Position numbers and translations under genes: made by a program. Source: Tetraselmis striata (Eukaryota > Chlorophyta > Chlorodendrophyceae > Chlorodendrales > Chlorodendraceae). From it: DNA of 64,000 bases. The notes beneath the pieces were generated by a model. The model ran no database searches. It was not told the origin of the DNA and worked only from the letters and a program-made list of their open reading frames with translations. The stretch lies in NCBI GenBank assembly GCA_006384855.1, contig VCJN01003563.1, positions 1-64,000 on the forward strand, read 5' to 3'. How positions within the stretch are numbered: the stretch's first letter is position 1; the number at the start of each line of letters is the position of its first letter. Of the stretch, positions 12,201-21,884 are shown piece after piece.

Positions 12201-13184
12201 CCGGCGGCCGACTTGGTGTTGATGATCTCAGTAACCTCGGCGCCTAGCATCTCGATCTCTGACTGCGGGCTCGAGTCCGCCAGAGGCTGCGGCGCCTGCA
12301 GCTCGTGGCTGCCCATGTGCAGGACGAAGGCCACGTCCGCCAGCGTCTCGCCGTTGCCCATGTCGGAGATGCTGTCGGACGTCATCACAATCTGCCCGCC
12401 GTGGCCCGTCTCCGACACGTCCTTGGCCATGTTGACGAGGCTCTTGTCGTAAATCACCCGGTTGGTGAGCGCGTGGCGCTTGATGTCGGTCACGGGGCCG
12501 GTGTGGATGCCCATCCGGACGCGCAGCCCGGTAAAGAGCTCCGCAAAGTCGGACTGCGAAATTTCACTGCAAACCGCGGAGGGACGACTGTCAGCGACCC
12601 GAGTGTCGGCACGCGACACTAGCAGCTCGCTTCTGGGGATGGCAGAACGTCCCTCTCTCGTAAGGGACGTTTCTCTCCCGCAAAGGGAATGATGACAATC
12701 ACGCCATGGTGTCGTGTTTGACAAGGGGAAATAGTTGTGGATTTGTGAATTCACAGCTACAAAAGTGATGTGTGTGGTTTTTTTTTTTGGGGGGGGGGGG
12801 GGAGAAGGTGGGGAGGCTACAAGCACTTCAAACACTTACGCAAACACTGTATCAACTTGCTGTGACACTCAGCTGGGTTCGCCGTCCACAGAGTAATACA
12901 TAGTTCAGCAACGCAGGGCTGGGGAGTTTGTGCTAGATTCACAGTGTATTCTGATCGATTGCCACATAAATGTAGATCATCCTTGAGAGGAAGTTAAGCA
13001 ACAAAATACAGCGCACCAAAACATAGTACGTTACAGTGTCGTTCCACCATTTCTGGTACAGGACATGGAAACTGCGACCGAAGTGCGCTTAATGGGGTTA
13101 TAAGTCTGGCTTTGTCTCGCAACATTCCGGACCCTCCTCCAGTGCCACGTGCATTCCGGACTGGGCTGGGCATGCCTGTAGGAC

Positions 13185-13216
<32 letters not shown>

Positions 13217-16200
13217 CATCCGTCGCTGTTGTGGGCATCCATAATGGCAAACGCGTTGAGGGCGTGGCTGGGCCCGCTAGCGTCCGCAGCCTTGCCGTCA
13301 GCTCTGGAGCGCTTTGACGCGCCGGCAAGCATGTGGCGCACGCTCCTTGTCGTGTTGCCCATGGACATCCGGCGGGAGTTCCTGCGGGATTTTGGCCGGC
13401 TAGCTGGCTGGCAGCCATCCACGGATGGAACAGATCCCGCTCCCAGCGCTGGAGGGCCACACCACAGCGGCGAGCACAGGCACATGGCACATGTTCAGCC
13501 ACGGCGGGCAGTCTGAGCAGCGAGGCCTTCCGCAAGAGGTGCGGCGTGCGCAAGAACATCGCCAAGTTGGGGCGTCTGCGCGCGGGGGCGGACCTGACAG
13601 GGCATCCGGCCACTCGGCGGCGTTGAGCTCGTTCTGCACGGCGCAGCACCACCGCATCGCGTCCTCTGCGGCGTGGAAGGCAATGGTGAAGGAATCGCCC
13701 TCGGTGTGCACCTCGTACCTGCGCACCCCCCACCGGCAGAAGGTTTAACCCGCAGCCGGCCATCCAGTCACACTAACCAGTTTAATAGGATGAGAGCCTA
13801 GCAATTAGAAATAGAATAGAATAGAAAATGCACTGATAATTTGATTTGTTTTTGAAATAAAACTCACAGATACATCTCCGCCGTATTGCGAATTGATTTC
13901 GAAAAGTGCTTAGTGCATTGTTTTGAATGTGCATTGCCCATTTATTGTGGAAAAGTGTACGTACATTGCTTGAAGTATTATGGCGATACAAGATTACCTA
14001 CGGATGCACAATGATACGATTGCGTTAACAATTACTACGCGTTCCTAGGAACAGCAGGTAATAGAATTGTTAACGTCCTATCATGGAACAACTACATATC
14101 CTTATCATGTCGTGAGCCTTACTGGTATTGGGTAAAATTACCGGGTGAAATACCGGTGAATTACCTGTTAAACTTAACGCATATATACTGGTGAGGATTA
14201 CACAGCGCGACTGGAAAGGATATTACAAATATGATGCTGTGCTTGTGATCAGGCAGTGTATGACATGAATGATCTCATTATCCTTAGCATCGCATCAAAC
14301 CGATCTACTACAATGGGATAACTTCAGCAATAATAAGGATAAAAGAAAAGAAATGGCAGAAAGAAATATAAATCGAAAAATGTCAGGGTGGTAAATGGAA
14401 GACGACCAAAATATTTGTTACCTACGTGCTTGTATGCGTTTACGTGTGCGCTCTCCCCCCCCCCACCAAAAAAATAAAAATAAAAAAAACAACCAGTCGC
14501 AGTCGGCACTCGCAGTCGGCACCTCGCAGTAGCATATGCGCGTCGGGGTGGCGCAAGCGTGGATAGCCGCAGAAGCGCACCCGCAGTGTTTGCTGATGCA
14601 CTCTCGCAGGCACTTGTCGTGAAGCGTCTGCGCAATAACCATCTCCTCCGGGAAACGGTTCCACAGGCTGGTAGAGTTCTGCAATTGGGCATCGGTGCAT
14701 GGCGTTAGGGATCCCCACCTCTGGTAGCGCCCCATCCTTCCGTTGTTTCACGTGAGAAGGTGCGGCATAGCACCGGACATTAACACGATTTTACGCGCCC
14801 CGGGGGGGGGGGGGGGGGGGGGACCTCGATGTCAGTGACCACGATCGTGACAGGACTGCCGATGTCCAGCAGACCCGGAGGATTGCGCTTCATGAGGCTA
14901 TGGCGGTAGGAAGTGGAGTTCAGGTACCTGTGGCAGCACGTGACCGCGGTGTGGAGCTTAGCACATCAGCACACGTATGCGGCACATTCTGCGACGCTCG
15001 GCAGCGATACAAACAGTGCCCCCCCCCCCCCCCCCCCCGCCCCCCGCGGCTTCCCTGGGCCAACAAGAAAACGGGCCAGCGATTGCGCCCGTTTCTCACC
15101 TGGTGCGCCACCTCAGGGCCATGGCGGCAATCACCACCACCAACACCGAGGGCGCACACGATTCCTGCGATTACGCCGGCCCCGAGCGCCTGCATCAAGC
15201 CAGGGCCCATTAAGTATGCGCTACCTGCAGCCCCTCCACATACTGGCAAAACAGACGAAAAAAAGTGCGACATGACAGCTGCAAGATGGGGGGGGGGGGG
15301 GGGGGGAGGGGGGGGAGGGGGGGGGGGGGGGGGGGCATACCCGCGACGACGCGGAGTCCTCAGCGGAGCAGAAGATAACCAGCCCGTTCTTTGACAAACA
15401 GAACGAGAGCCGTCTCTGTCGCATGCCCCAGCCACTCACTCAGCATGGCAGCATGCCTCCGCCCAGTCAGCGGTTGTTTTGTGTGGCATGGCATTCAGGT
15501 GTTACATGTGCAGTGTTGGCGTATCATGTGGTTTGTTGAGTTTTGGGGGGTTGTTTTTTGGATTACCTGGAAGGCAGGCTGCGTGAAAACCGCGCCCTCC
15601 ACATCGTAACCCTCTTCAATGAGGCGTTGATTTGCCAGCTGCGCGTATCTGTCGGTCGTGTGCTCCTCAAACGGTACCGGGCCGTCAATGAGGCCATAGT
15701 CCAAAGCAGACTGCTGGGATGACTCCATGCCAGCCGCCGTGTGCACTCCGATCCCGCCTGGCGCGGGCCAAACGAGCTTGTTTACCTGCGAGCCGCCAGG
15801 CGACGTAGGGAGGAGCATTAGCCAGCGCAATACGCATCGCGCGCATGCCATCCCCGAGTAGAAAGAAACGTGCTTTTTTGTAAGATCCCCTTTTGGGGGT
15901 TGTTTGCTGATACCTATCCAATCCAAAATGTCAATGCAAGAGATAGTCAGGACAAACAAACAAAAACCCACACAACCACCCACCCAGGCTTGTTAGTGTA
16001 TTTCTTCTTGTTATTTTACTTTTATTTTTGTATGTGTTGTGTTTGTATCAGTTTGATATTTAGTGTGTCTTGGGGGTGGGGTTGTGTATGTTGTGGGGGG
16101 GGGGGGGGGAAGGGGGGGGGGGGGGGAGGGCGCATGAGAGACACAAACCACACTCTTTCTCCCTGTCTTGATACTCTGACTGCCTGCCTATGTCAACTGG

Positions 16201-19200
16201 ATCAAGCAGCGCGCGCCGTGCTCAGGGAGGCATGCTTGCCTCGTGCATCTGGTAGATCTGGTGCAAATCTCCCTCATTGTTTGCCGACACCAGCTTGGCG
16301 CACTCGAGTGCGTTGTCACGGCAGTAAATCCAGCCTTTGTGAAGCCCCTGTCGGGGCGTTGGGAGTGACAGCAGGGTTGAGAGTCAAGGGGGAAGGGGAG
16401 GGGGGGGGGGGGGGGGGGGGTATCATGCAAATGATGCCAATCGGCATCAAGAACTCAACACGCCCTCGTGTGAAACATCAAATTATAGCTGGGCATCAAA
16501 TCAAGCCGGCAAGATGGTCCAGTTCCAGTCCTTGCGATCCAAGTAGCACTGCACCTTGATAAAGCGAATCAACGTTTCTTCGTTTGCCGGCTCTTGCAGC
16601 CAAGTCCGGTTCACCATGAGCCCGTCCTCCATGTTGAAGATGCCGTCGTCTGCAAAGTTGAACACGCGAAAGTCGTCGCCCTCCGTGTACAGAGAGCCGT
16701 TGACGACGGTGGACAGCATCTGCCCCAGCTGGTCGTACACCATACCGTGCATGACGTGGGCAGCGCCGCCCAGCTCCGTCTGGGATTGGCCCATCACCTC
16801 CTCAATGCCGAAGTTGCATTTATGGAACCGGATACTCTCGCCACCGCTGCATTCCACCAGCTGACCCGTTCTTGGATCCTCGTAACCGCATGCAGTTTTT
16901 TTGTGCCGGATGAGCAGGCTGTACAGGTTGGCGTCCAGACGCAAAGTTGCCGGTGTACATTGAATAACATCCTCTAGGTCAGCGTAGCCATTGATTCCAA
17001 TGGTGCGGTCCACGTCGACAACCGGCGACGTCCACCACCGAAAACCTGGCCGCCGGAAATACTGACAACACCGCGGGAAACAGCCAGGCACGTGCACAGC
17101 ATGTGTTAGTCTGCCTACACAGGCAGCAACCGCAGCATGATAGGCAAAACATTCTATCCGGCGGCAATAGTTTCGTTTCTGGGCCGGTGCGATGTCCCCC
17201 TGCATAGCGGCTGTCGATTCTACGTTTATATAGTCGCCTATACAGTCGCCTTTTCAGTAGCACAATGGCGCTGACAGCGCGTTGCTCACATAACATGAAT
17301 TAAAGACCCATGTAGATATGCGCCCCCTGTGCACATACAGCCAGGCGCCATATGTACACATAGGTCGTCCGAAAACCCAGGTAGGCCTCACAAACCAGGT
17401 GTTTGACCCCTCTGAACATGTGTGACCTACATAGTCGCTATATGTCGACTGGCCTATGTGTACACATTTCAATTGCAGATCAGCCCATGGGTGGAGGCGA
17501 TTTAGGCTGTCCGTACAAGGCTACGGCGCACGGGCAGAATTCGGCGCATGTTCTGATGGGTGTTGGTTCACCGTACCTGTAGACAGGGGCAGTTGCAGTA
17601 GTAGGCTATTATATGATGGAAATAGTGCGGTCGGATTAAAAAATCTGATTTTTCGAAATAGGTAAGGTGGGCGGCGGCCGCCGGGGGGGGGGGGGGGGGG
17701 GGGGGGGGGTAGGATGCCGGCATGCCCGCGCCTTGCCGGAACGCGGGATATTGGCAGTACGAGGCTGGGAGGCTGATCCGGGTGATTTCTAGGGTTTCAA
17801 TGGTCCGCATTGTTTTCCAGGGTTTCATGTTTTCAATCTGGATAATTTCCATTTACTTTCGCTGTTCAATAATAAAGCATGAAACTGCCAGAATAGCATT
17901 TTGAGTTTGACCCTAAAATGTCTAGGTCAAATATAGGGTTATCAGGGTTATTTGTTTTCTGAGATTTCTCATAAGGTGGTCCGACCATCATGTTCGTCCT
18001 TGACAGCCGCATCGGACTTTCCGGGTGGGAACCCATGCGCGACTCGGCACGTGAGTCTCCCCCCCCCCCCCCCCCCCCCCCCCTCCCCACGCACCCCCGA
18101 GTATTGTCTGCCACCCCCTCCTGCGCCCCACATCCAGATGCATTTTGAATAATCTGCATCAACACACGTTCTGTGCTGACCGACCCCACGCACCCCCTTA
18201 GTCATATGAAGTAACTTGATAGTTGAATCAGCGATGCGTCGATTTTTCAGAATTTTAAAAAAAAAACGGGTTCTATATCACTGGCCTACAGTTCCATCAA
18301 TTGCATTGCCAGCGCTTTGAAGTACCAGTGTTTTTTTCCATTACCAGCAGCGAGTACAAGTACCAGTACCAGGTGTACCAGCAGCGAGTAGCGATTACCA
18401 GTAGTACCAGCGAGCGTTCGCTTTTCCAGCGCTTTGAAGCGCTTTGTAATTCACACCAGTACCAGAAGTACCAGCAGCGAGTAGCGAGTAGCGAGCAGTA
18501 CCAGCAGCGAGCACGTCCGAGGATCACCTACACACACACGTGCTCGCGTGGCCCGGACTCTGAACCGTGTGCGCATCACTCATCCATCCCGCCTTATGCG
18601 GGATGCGGGCCGCTTTTAGGCGGCTTGCTGTGTTGATTTTCTAATTCTGGGGAACTGCCCTTTTTGTAATTCACACCAGCAGCGAGCGTTCGCTTTGCCA
18701 GCGCTTTGAAGTACAGTACCAGAGTTTTTTTCCCATGACCAGCAGCGAGTAGCGAGTACCAGTACTCATAGCCTCCCAACCGTGAGATCGTAATCGGACG
18801 GCTGTGTAATTAAGGACCGTGGGCGGGCGGGCGGGCGGGCGGATTATAGTACTTGTTAGTACATGACAGTAGATAAGCGTTTTAGCAGTCATGCACCTAT
18901 AGGGCTAAAGGCCCGTTCTGCTGCACTGTACGGGTACCCGTACGGCAATAAAGCTCACCGCCGAAAAATCGACGCTTCGCTGAATAAGTGGGTCATACAA
19001 ATAATTGCATGCACCCACAGCCCCCTAGCTAGATCGCATTGCAAGTGGCCGGATCAGCCTCCAGCAGCCTTGTGCCGGTACTGGACGAATGGTGAGGATG
19101 CGAGTAGAGCGGTAAAAAGCACTATACAGCGACTATACAGCGACTACACAGGGTAGGTGAAGCAGGGACCATCAGGATGGCTTATTAGTTTATTAATTAC

Positions 19201-20124
19201 ATCAGGGCTTTCACAAAAGCGCACTACAACAGAACTAACACCAGGATGGCTTATTAGTTATGAACGTATATTGCAGCAGGGATTGATATAGAGGATACTC
19301 GTATCAATACGGGGTATTCGCGGCAAATATTTGAGAGGATTTTGGAGAGGCACGTCAGCATCCGCGCGACACGTGAGCGCGTACACTAACATACAATATT
19401 TAGGAGAAAAGAAAGCAGCCGCCAGCAGTATTAATGTACCTGTACCAGTAGTATTCAAAATAATACAGGTTGAGATACAGAGTACCCTGTAGGACAGGAT
19501 ACGACAACGCGCGAGAGATTTCACTGCCCGGGCAGGGGGGCGCGCACCTGCGAAACGTGGAACACGTCGCGCTTTTGGCGCACCGCGTACAGCAGGAAGT
19601 CCCTGTGCGGGCAGGTTTGGGCGCATCTGTGTGAGGTGTGACAAACTGATACATACGTGAATGCTTGCAGGCAACATTATCGAAACGGCCTGCCGAGGCA
19701 GGTGGGTAGCCCCCCCCCGGAGGGTGGGAGGGGAAAGGGGAGGGGGTTACATGTAGTGAGGAATGGTCACACGCGGGACTGTCCGCTCCGCGGGATAATC
19801 CCAGTACTCGACCGGATCCAAGTCGAAGGACGCGGGACGCAAGCTTACGCCAAGACACTCATCCTCCCAGTACCCTAGAGCCTCTGCGGCGTAGAAACCC
19901 GCAAATTGCGCGCTCTTCAGCCAGCGAAGATTGACTGGGAAGGGGGTGTACGCCTCGCAGCGAGTCCGCAGCTGGCAGAAGTCAGGGCAGGGCGGGCACG
20001 CCGCCGCCGCCGCTGTCGCCGTCGCCAAGCCGCCCCCGCTGTCCAGCCCAAGGACACAGGACAGTGCAGCGAGGACGCACATACATAGCGCCTGCAAGCG
20101 GCTGTGGCTGATAGCGGACGCCAT
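8915..20124 (-). CDS. Receptor-type class III adenylate/guanylate cyclase with substrate-binding ectodomain
   Basis: A membrane cyclase that should make cAMP or cGMP from ATP or GTP at the plasma membrane or an endomembrane. The exon model (high to low coordinate) is 20124-19751, 19626-19548, 17061-16555, 16347-16240, 15785-15567, 15415-15341, 15242-15225, 15164-15100, 14927-14825, 14678-14581, 13718-13594, 13448-13217, 12566-12199, 12105-11963, 11405-11275, 11091-11007, 10710-10536, 9614-9430, 9295-8915. These sum to 3,471 nt (1,156 aa plus stop) and every junction keeps phase. Order: signal peptide ([20 protein letters not shown]), NMT1/ABC-type substrate-binding-like ectodomain, single membrane span, C1, C2, Ser/Arg-rich tail. 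The architecture is known from green algae. The 18-nt exon (15242-15225) and the 16239 GC donor are the least certain joints. Substrate choice (ATP or GTP) is not settled by sequence. Confidence 0.88.
9430..11405 (-). other. Cyclase homology domain C2
   Basis: Begins [20 protein letters not shown]; where C1 has the first metal Asp, this domain has FASVQ, as in the C2 halves of animal membrane adenylyl cyclases. The second metal site is also absent ([14 protein letters not shown]). It keeps the transition-state pair in LLNLAARI (Asn and Arg), preceded by GRADYFG with Asp at the usual purine-selectivity position. C2 should thus complete a single active site with C1 inside one chain. Selectivity residues look mixed, so AC versus GC activity is undecided. 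Confidence 0.83.
9988..10228 (+). repeat. Interspersed element, copy A, in a cyclase intron
   Basis: About 240 bp, AT-rich, sharing CAATGTACGTACACTTTTCC, a TTTCTATTCTATTC string and a CATCCTA-TA-ACTGGT end with copy B at 13764-13995 on the other strand. It lies in the intron 9615-10535. No terminal repeats were identified, so its class is unknown. Confidence 0.75.
13186..13213 (-). repeat. C28 tract starting 3 nt inside a cyclase intron
   Basis: On the sense (minus) strand the exon ends GATG at 13217, the donor is GTG, and 28 consecutive C follow. This is one of nine such donor-abutting tracts (see findings). Confidence 0.85.
13764..13995 (-). repeat. Interspersed element, copy B, inverted relative to copy A
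   Basis: Reverse-complement relative of copy A, located in the cyclase intron 13719-14580. Conceptual translations of both copies share a NVRTLF-NKW string, but nothing supports coding; similarity is best at both ends. Confidence 0.75.
15100..15164 (-). other. Cyclase transmembrane segment exon
   Basis: Read in the phase required by both neighbouring exons, this exon gives [19 protein letters not shown] followed by RTR and, in the next exon, more basic residues. A hydrophobic run with positive charge on the C-terminal side fits a type I membrane span with cytosolic cyclase domains. Other frames of the same DNA give Gly/Ala-rich peptides but break phase at the 15100 junction. Confidence 0.75.
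15288..15335 (-). repeat. Triple C tract (19, 8 and 19 nt) at a cyclase intron start
   Basis: On the minus strand the exon ends CGG at 15341, the donor is GTATG, and a 48-nt block of C interrupted by two T follows. The acceptor of the next mini-exon lies only about 45 nt further on. Confidence 0.85.
15786..16239 (-). other. Cyclase intron with GC donor (GC-AG)
   Basis: Protein similarity fixes the upstream exon end at QMHE and the downstream start at VNKLVWPAP. The DNA at the joint reads GAG then GCAAGC (16239-16234), the classic GC-donor consensus, and the acceptor is CGCAG (15790-15786). Both exons are phase 0. No GT is available at the joint. Confidence 0.75.
18228..18983. repeat. TIR-like pair bounding a repeat-rich block in the 2.5-kb cyclase intron
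   Basis: A 21-bp sequence at 18228-18248 (TCAGCGATGCGTCGATTTTT plus C) is the inverted complement of 18963-18983 with one mismatch. The right end is part of a 45-bp string (18938-18982) repeated identically at 44220-44264. Between the ends lie repeated GTACCAGCAGCGAGTAGC units (about 18310-18510 and 18670-18760) and a (GGGC)n run near 18820-18842. No convincing target duplication was found. Confidence 0.55.
18592..18685 (+). repeat. Dispersed GC-stem repeat family, copy 1
   Basis: Starts TGCGGGATGCGGGCCGC, contains GCCGCTTTTAGGCGGC (a 5-bp stem), then TTGATTTT and, ~60 nt on, TTTTTGTAATTCACACCAG. Relatives: about 20343-20485 (+), 20918-21010 (+) and 21885-21990 (-). Confidence 0.65.
19173..19259 (-). 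mobile_element. 51-bp severely 5'-truncated LINE insertion with 18-bp target duplication
   Basis: CAGGATGGCTTATTAGTT occurs perfectly at 19173-19190 and 19242-19259. The 51 bp between (19191-19241) match the extreme 3' end of the LINE copies near 49.54 and 22.72 kb (GGGCTTTCACAAAAGCGCAC and CAGAACTAACA), in minus orientation with a TAATTAATAA tail. This is the footprint expected of target-primed reverse transcription that aborted early. Confidence 0.85.
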
Positions 20125-21017
20125 ATGTCACGTGAGCCTTCTGTAAGGCCAGTGCAGAGTATCTTGCTATCGATTCGTCCTCGCCTCTGCAGTGGCGGCA
20201 GGCTGGCGCGGGTGGAGCAGTGGAGAGCCTAAGGAAACGGCCCTCCGAGGGGGCAGTTACGAGTGGCAGGAGGTAAGGTACGCTGTCCTAGACCTAGGAC
20301 CGGGTACAGTACTGCACCTGTAGTACGGTACCTGTAGTACCGCGGGATGCGGGCGGCGGATGCGGGCCGCCCCTGGGCGGATTGCTATATTGATCTTTTG
20401 GTAGTCGCTACTCATCCTTTTAGTACAGTACCTGTAGGTAGATTTGTTAGATTTGTACTGCCTTTTTGGTAATTCACACCAGTTGTACCGGTACAATAGT
20501 AAACTACGGGTAGTATTGGCGTTCGACCGCCCCCACCTAGTCACCGCCGAGCGACCGGTACTAGCAGTAGAAAACCCCAAATAATCTGGGTTCTGTACGC
20601 GCCGGATGACGATATCGGTTACCAGTACAGGGTACCAGCACTTTGCGCTCTCGTACGGCGGGTGTGCGCCAGGGTGATATATACTAGCCCCGCTTTTCTT
20701 CGATCCCTTTTCTTCGATCTGCGATCGCGGGTCCGGTGCAAGCGGTTGTTGCTCGTACGGCCGCTGATATTTTCTGCCAGAGTTTCGCGGATGATTATTG
20801 CGGCACGGCTACAGCCGCGGCTCACGTACCGCGTGTTTTCGACTAGTCTTGCAATACTAAGCGGCGCTTCGCGCCGGGGATTTGTGGAGGTGCCCCTACC
20901 TCTTGGGTAGGGCCTCGTGCGGGATGTGGCCCGCTTTCAGCCGGCTTAGTAGTGTCGATCTTTGAGGTCTGCTTTAGGGGTAGATTTATTCATGTGATTG
21001 TTTTTCCAGAGCGGCAT
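20125..21017. other. Upstream region of the cyclase gene, repeats only
   Basis: No coding region is recognisable. It should contain the cyclase promoter (transcription leftwards from about 20.15 kb), but no clear TATA box was identified. Two copies of the dispersed GC-stem repeat lie at about 20343-20485 and 20918-21010. Confidence 0.5.
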
Positions 21018-21794
21018 TAAGGCCAGTGAGATTTAATTGTCGGTTTTAGGTCCCCCCCCCCCTCCGATTTGCCCCCCCCCCCTCCAGAAATTCTGTGGCT
21101 GGGTACTATTATATTTTAAAGTACTGTGCACGGTACTGCCAGCCCGCAAACTGCGTTACAAGCGCCTGTGTGTTCACTTTAGGGATGGCTGAGTGCCGCC
21201 GTCGCTTTCGCCCCGAGCCTGTGACTATGACCTCGTGCTCCACGCACACCATCGTCACTTGCTCCACGAGATCAAAGGAAAGCTCCGGGTCTATGTCCTT
21301 CGCCACTTGCCGCATCGCTCAGAGCAAGTGTGTGCTTGTAGCCAGTGCTCGTCAAAGACATGCAGCGCTGCCCGCCCACCGAGTAGCCTGCCATCCCAGG
21401 TCACGGCCACTTTCACAGTGCAGTTGGCGTTGCTTGCCAGCGCGCAGTTGGTACTAGCTCGACGACGCGGCCGCTTACGGACCCTACCTCCGGCGCTAGG
21501 AACTGGCACAGGTTGGTGTAATGGTGTTTCCTGCTCAGGGTTGCAGCGGCGTGGAGGTGGCGGCGCGTACATACCCACACTAGTCTGCGTGAGTGTGCGC
21601 ACGACAACAGTTAGCCATGTAACCATTACCGGTAACATACATATTTACAATATTTGGCCCGGTTGCAGTACGGTTGGGGAAGTACTGCCAATGTACTGGC
21701 TACACAATTATCGGGGGGATACTGAATAAATCCCCCCCCCTCCGATTTCGGCCAGAAAAGGACCCTAAAACCGACAATTAATTCTCACTGGCCT
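21018..21794. mobile_element. TIR-bounded element carrying a captured gene fragment (Pack-type)
   Basis: The left end (21021-21052) reads GGCCAGTGAGATTTAATTGT then CGGTTTTAGG; the right end (21759-21792) is its inverted complement with two small differences. Inside lies a broken copy of part of the unidentified gene at 1-1366. Both ends also carry a direct CCCCCCCCCTCCGATTT string just inside. Inverted copies of the dispersed GC-stem repeat flank the element (20918-21010 + and 21885-21990 -), so the outer boundary may be larger (about 20918-21990). No transposase is present. The target duplication is unclear because the ends are themselves palindromic at GGCC. Confidence 0.7.
21150..21420 (-). 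pseudogene. Broken paralogue of part of the gene at 1-1366
   Basis: The first part reads TVKVAVTWDGRLLGGRAAL and HWLQAHT, matching TVKVEVKWDGRALSARPVL and DWLEART. After a frame change near 21300 it reads DIDPELSFDLVEQVTMVCVE and GSGRKRRR, matching the DPSLSFELVEH and GKKRRR blocks. The rest of the gene is absent. Identity is moderate, so the copy is not recent. Confidence 0.8.
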
Positions 21795-21884
21795 ACTATG
21801 TATTTTAATAATTTTGGTTTTTAAATAATTTAAAATATTATTATATATGATAAGCCGCGTAAAAGCGGGCCGTTGACTATTGGT

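Larger units (their letters stand above)
12199..14927 (-). other. Cyclase homology domain C1
   Basis: Starts at [18 protein letters not shown], with the first metal-binding Asp in TDIE, and continues through [20 protein letters not shown], with the second metal-binding Asp in EGDSF, then [15 protein letters not shown]. The region equivalent to the transition-state Asn/Arg pair reads VNMAKDV, with Lys where Arg is usual. C1 therefore looks like the metal-donating half of a composite catalytic site. A hydrophilic, Ser/Arg-rich insertion (exon 13448-13217) interrupts the domain and is probably a variable loop. Confidence 0.85.
15567..20124 (-). other. Cyclase N-terminal signal peptide and substrate-binding ectodomain
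   Basis: Exon 1 encodes a hydrophobic leader ending near a Gly/Ala-rich stretch, then [20 protein letters not shown], the start typical of NMT1/THI5-like and SsuA-like periplasmic binding proteins. Exon 3 has [22 protein letters not shown] and the [16 protein letters not shown] block. Exon 4 has [16 protein letters not shown] and HQIYQMHE, and exon 5 begins [14 protein letters not shown]. In green-algal homologues these blocks occur in the same order. The domain is probably extracytosolic and binds a small ligand (inference); the ligand is unknown. Cysteines are frequent, fitting an oxidising compartment. The intron between exons 2 and 3 (17062-19547) is 2.5 kb and full of repeats. Confidence 0.8.

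Noticed and set aside
12994-15435. Several open frames encoding long poly-Pro or poly-Gly stretches
   Set aside because: They are translations of C/G homopolymers inside introns, run through splice sites, and conflict with the phase-consistent exon model.
18592-18625. Histone mRNA 3' stem-loop, suggested by a GC stem with a TTTT-type loop
   Set aside because: Stem sequence does not fit the GGCTCTTTTCAGAGCC consensus, no histone gene is near, and the string belongs to a dispersed repeat.
21050-21093. Minimal intron GTCCCC...CTCCAG with two C runs
   Set aside because: It matches the GT-C-tract style but has no coding sequence on either side; it lies at the inner edge of a transposon terminal repeat.
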